From: an uncultured Oscillospiraceae bacterium
GTDB taxonomy: Bacteria; Bacillota; Clostridia; Oscillospirales; Acutalibacteraceae
Reading direction: 5' to 3'
Assembly: GCA_900552225.1 (NCBI GenBank)
Contig: URYX01000067.1
Coordinates: forward strand, 1 to 8,770
DNA length: 8,770 bases
This document shows positions 7,576-8,770 of the stretch, in pieces. The notes beneath the pieces were generated by a model that was not told the origin of the DNA, did not search any database, and worked only from the letters and a program-made list of their open reading frames with translations. The position numbers were made by a program, and so were the translations under genes. The first letter of the stretch is position 1; each line of letters starts with the position of its first letter.

Positions 7576-7596
7576 TAGTATACTTGCTGTATACTA
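7576..7596. promoter_or_regulatory. Probable TetR operator (inverted repeat)
   Basis: A perfect inverted repeat: TAGTATAC (7576-7583), 5-base spacer TTGCT, GTATACTA (7589-7596). Size and symmetry fit a TetR-dimer site. It overlaps the tetR -10 and extends to the expected transcript start, so a bound repressor would block RNA polymerase. Assignment to this TetR protein is inference from position. Confidence 0.78.
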
Positions 7597-7616
7597 TTTT
7601 CGACGAGCTTTGTCAA
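7588..7616 (-). promoter_or_regulatory. Promoter of the tetR-DUF6323-DUF6179 operon
   Basis: On the minus strand a perfect -35 TTGACA (7616-7611) is followed after exactly 17 bases by the -10 TATACA (7593-7588). The predicted transcript start is near 7581, giving a leader of about 25 bases. The -10 lies inside the inverted repeat described as the TetR operator. Confidence 0.82.
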
Positions 7617-7671
7617 GCACTTTTTCGGGCCGCCCCGCCGCCGTCGCCGCACACCCGCAGCCTTCCGGATG

Positions 7672-7683
7672 ACCCTTGAAAAC
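7672..7683 (+). repeat. 12-bp repeat ACCCTTGAAAAC, copy 1
   Basis: The same 12 bases recur at 8704-8715. Both copies lie in non-coding DNA, are preceded by a similar CCGGA stretch, and are followed within about 25 bases by TGCAAAA. This copy is upstream of the hydrolase. TTGAAA inside it resembles a -35, but no good -10 stands 16-18 bases downstream. Confidence 0.6.
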
Positions 7684-7729
7684 ACTTTGCAAAATGTGAA
7701 AATTATACCAAGCAGCCGCAGCCTCTCTG

Positions 7730-7738
7730 TGCTATACT
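7730..7738 (+). promoter_or_regulatory. Probable extended -10 promoter of the hydrolase gene
   Basis: TGCTATACT combines the TGN extension with the -10 hexamer TATACT (7733-7738). The expected -35 position, near 7710, has no recognisable hexamer, as is common for extended -10 promoters. The predicted start near 7745 leaves a leader of about 26 bases containing the ribosome-binding site. It does not overlap the TetR inverted repeat, which is about 135 bases away. Confidence 0.55.
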
Positions 7739-7756
7739 GAGGTCATCGAATGCTTC

Positions 7757-7764
7757 AAGGAGGT
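7757..7764 (+). promoter_or_regulatory. Hydrolase ribosome-binding site
   Basis: AAGGAGGT lies 6 bases before ATG 7771. An in-frame ATG at 7750 precedes this site, so the longer version with seven extra residues is unlikely. Confidence 0.85.
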
Positions 7765-7770
7765 GGAATT

Positions 7771-8601
7771 ATGCTGTATGAAGCTCATGAAATTTCCGTT
7801 CCCTATGCGGCGGCCGGCATCCGCGGCACCGGCCACCCCGTCGTGTACGCCTATGTGCGGGACCGCTCCCGCGAAATGGCTGTGCCCCCACGTCCCGCCC
7901 TGCTGATCTGCCCGGGCGGTGCCTATAGCTTTACCTCAGACCGCGAGGCCGAGCCCATTGCTCTGGAATTTCTGCGCCGCGGCTTCCAATGCTTCGTGCT
8001 GCGCTATTCGACGGCGGAATCGACCGTATTTCCGGGCGCTTTGCTGGAAACGGCCGCCGCGGTCGTCTGGATTCGCGAGCATGCGGAGGAATGGAACATG
8101 GATCCCCACGCAGTCATGGTCTGCGGCTTTTCCGCAGGAGGACACCTGGCCGCCAGCCTCGGCGTCTTCTGGGATAAGGAATTTGTCAACGGGCCGCTCA
8201 GCACCTCCGGCGAGCAGATTCGTCCGGACGGGCTGATACTCGGCTATCCTGTCATCACCTCGGGCGAATTCCGGCATCAGGTTTCCTTTGAATGCCTGCT
8301 CGGTGAGCGCTACGAGGAGCCGGGGCTGCTGGAGCTGGTCTCGCTGGAGCATCAGGTCAGCGAACAGATGCCGCCCGCCTTTCTCTGGCACACCTGGGAC
8401 GACGGCGGTGTCCCCGTGGAAAATTCCCTGCTGTTTGCGAACGCCCTGCGGACGCACGGCATCCCGTTCGAGATGCACATTCTGCCCTCCGGCTCGCACG
8501 GCATGTCCCTCGGCACCGCAGAGACCGGTATGATTTCGGAGGCCTGCAGTCCCTGGGTGGACTGGGCGGAGCGTTGGGTGCGTTCGCTGCCGAAGCGCTG
8601 A
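7771..8601 (+). CDS. Alpha/beta-hydrolase, acetyl-esterase type
   Basis: A 276-residue cytoplasmic alpha/beta-hydrolase, probably a carboxylic or acetyl ester hydrolase, complete and single-domain. The oxyanion motif is CPGGAYSF (P48, G49, G50), a variant of the HGG motif of related esterases. The nucleophile elbow is GFSAGG with Ser121. The acid is in HTWDDGGVPVENS (D211 most likely, or D210), and the catalytic His is H243 in GSHGMSL. Order and spacing match a full catalytic triad. The HTxDDxxVPVENS form is typical of the BD-FAE/acetyl-xylan-esterase-like group, enzymes that remove acetyl groups from sugars, but substrate is not determined. There is no signal peptide, so it would act on imported or internal molecules. 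It is divergent from tetR and appears to have its own promoter. No carbohydrate-active or transport genes lie beside it, so context gives little help. Confidence 0.9.
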   Translation: MLYEAHEISVPYAAAGIRGTGHPVVYAYVRDRSREMAVPPRPALLICPGGAYSFTSDREAEPIALEFLRRGFQCFVLRYSTAESTVFPGALLETAAAVVWIREHAEEWNMDPHAVMVCGFSAGGHLAASLGVFWDKEFVNGPLSTSGEQIRPDGLILGYPVITSGEFRHQVSFECLLGERYEEPGLLELVSLEHQVSEQMPPAFLWHTWDDGGVPVENSLLFANALRTHGIPFEMHILPSGSHGMSLGTAETGMISEACSPWVDWAERWVRSLPKR

Positions 8602-8703
8602 CCGGCCCCCTTGGTAACCGGGCTCCCCTATACGGGCCCGGCCGCATACGGCAAAGCGGTCACAACAGCCGCCGCAGCCTCCGGCAAAGCCAAACCGGAC
8701 GAT

Positions 8704-8715
8704 ACCCTTGAAAAC
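8704..8715 (+). repeat. 12-bp repeat ACCCTTGAAAAC, copy 2
   Basis: Second copy of the 12-mer at 7672-7683, here about 100 bases after the hydrolase stop and upstream of the terminal inverted repeat. Its position suggests the control region of a rightward gene beyond the window. Confidence 0.6.
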
Positions 8716-8740
8716 GGACAGTGAAATGCAAAACATCGCC

Positions 8741-8770
8741 TCCTGTTGTAGAATAGAAGCTACAACAGGA
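8741..8770. repeat. Perfect 11-bp inverted repeat at the right window edge
   Basis: TCCTGTTGTAG (8741-8751) and CTACAACAGGA (8760-8770) are exact reverse complements separated by 8 bases (AATAGAAG). The right arm ends at the last base, so it may extend further. A possible -10 TAGAAT (8749-8754) lies within it, with a weak -35 TGCAAA (8727-8732) 16 bases upstream. It could be a repressor operator for an unseen gene, a hairpin, or the repeat that ended the assembly. Confidence 0.8.

Noticed and set aside
5835..7679. A 614-codon plus-strand open frame across the TetR operon
   Set aside because: It is antisense to three well-supported genes, is rich in Arg, Pro, Ser and Gln without domain features, and continues through the tetR promoter and operator.
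7676..7709. Promoter TTGAAA...TATACC upstream of the hydrolase
   Set aside because: The two hexamers are 22 bases apart, too far for a normal promoter; the extended -10 at 7730-7738 is better placed.
8602..8644. Terminator after the hydrolase
   Set aside because: A GC-rich 6-bp stem (CCGGGC 8618-8623 with GCCCGG 8636-8641) is present, but no T-run follows it, so it does not meet the standard for a Rho-independent terminator.

Overview
This window looks like a short assembly contig from a GC-rich Gram-positive bacterium, most likely a Clostridia member of the Oscillospiraceae/Ruminococcaceae type. The evidence is indirect: strong AGGAGG ribosome-binding sites on almost every gene, TTGACA/TATAAT-type promoters, the sequence style of CarA/CarB, and a pair of proteins that I recall as the families DUF6323 and DUF6179, seen in Clostridia. 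The first 15 bases are not genomic. They match the inner 15 bases of the Tn5/Nextera mosaic end, so the left edge is a library fragment end that cuts into carA.

Layout from left to right. (1) 16-4008, + strand: the 3' part of carA and a complete carB, overlapping by 8 bases. They encode the glutamine-hydrolysing small subunit and the ammonia/ATP-using large subunit of carbamoyl phosphate synthetase, which feeds pyrimidine and arginine synthesis. A terminator hairpin follows. (2) 4080-5127, + strand: a self-contained unit with a near-consensus promoter (TTGACG-17-TATACT), a ribokinase-like PfkB sugar kinase starting at TTG 4158, and a strong 14-bp-stem terminator. (3) 5130-7556, - strand: a three-gene operon in the order TetR regulator, DUF6323-like protein, DUF6179-like protein. 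Neighbouring genes overlap by 16 and 17 bases, and each downstream start has an AGGAGG inside the end of the gene before it. A perfect 8-bp inverted repeat overlaps the -10 of the operon promoter, which suggests autorepression by the TetR protein. (4) 7557-7770: divergent intergenic region holding that promoter/operator and a separate extended -10 promoter for the next gene. (5) 7771-8601, + strand: a complete cytoplasmic alpha/beta-hydrolase (acetyl-esterase type). (6) 8602-8770: non-coding; it ends in a perfect 11-bp inverted repeat that reaches the last base, probably the control region of a gene lying outside the window.

carAB and the kinase are ordinary metabolism. The part least explained by known biology is the TetR-DUF6323-DUF6179 operon: two soluble, helix-rich proteins of unknown function, apparently co-translated with their own regulator. 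I see no RNA genes, CRISPR arrays, insertion sequences or phage genes. The long antisense reading frames opposite carB and opposite the minus-strand operon look like GC-rich shadows rather than genes.
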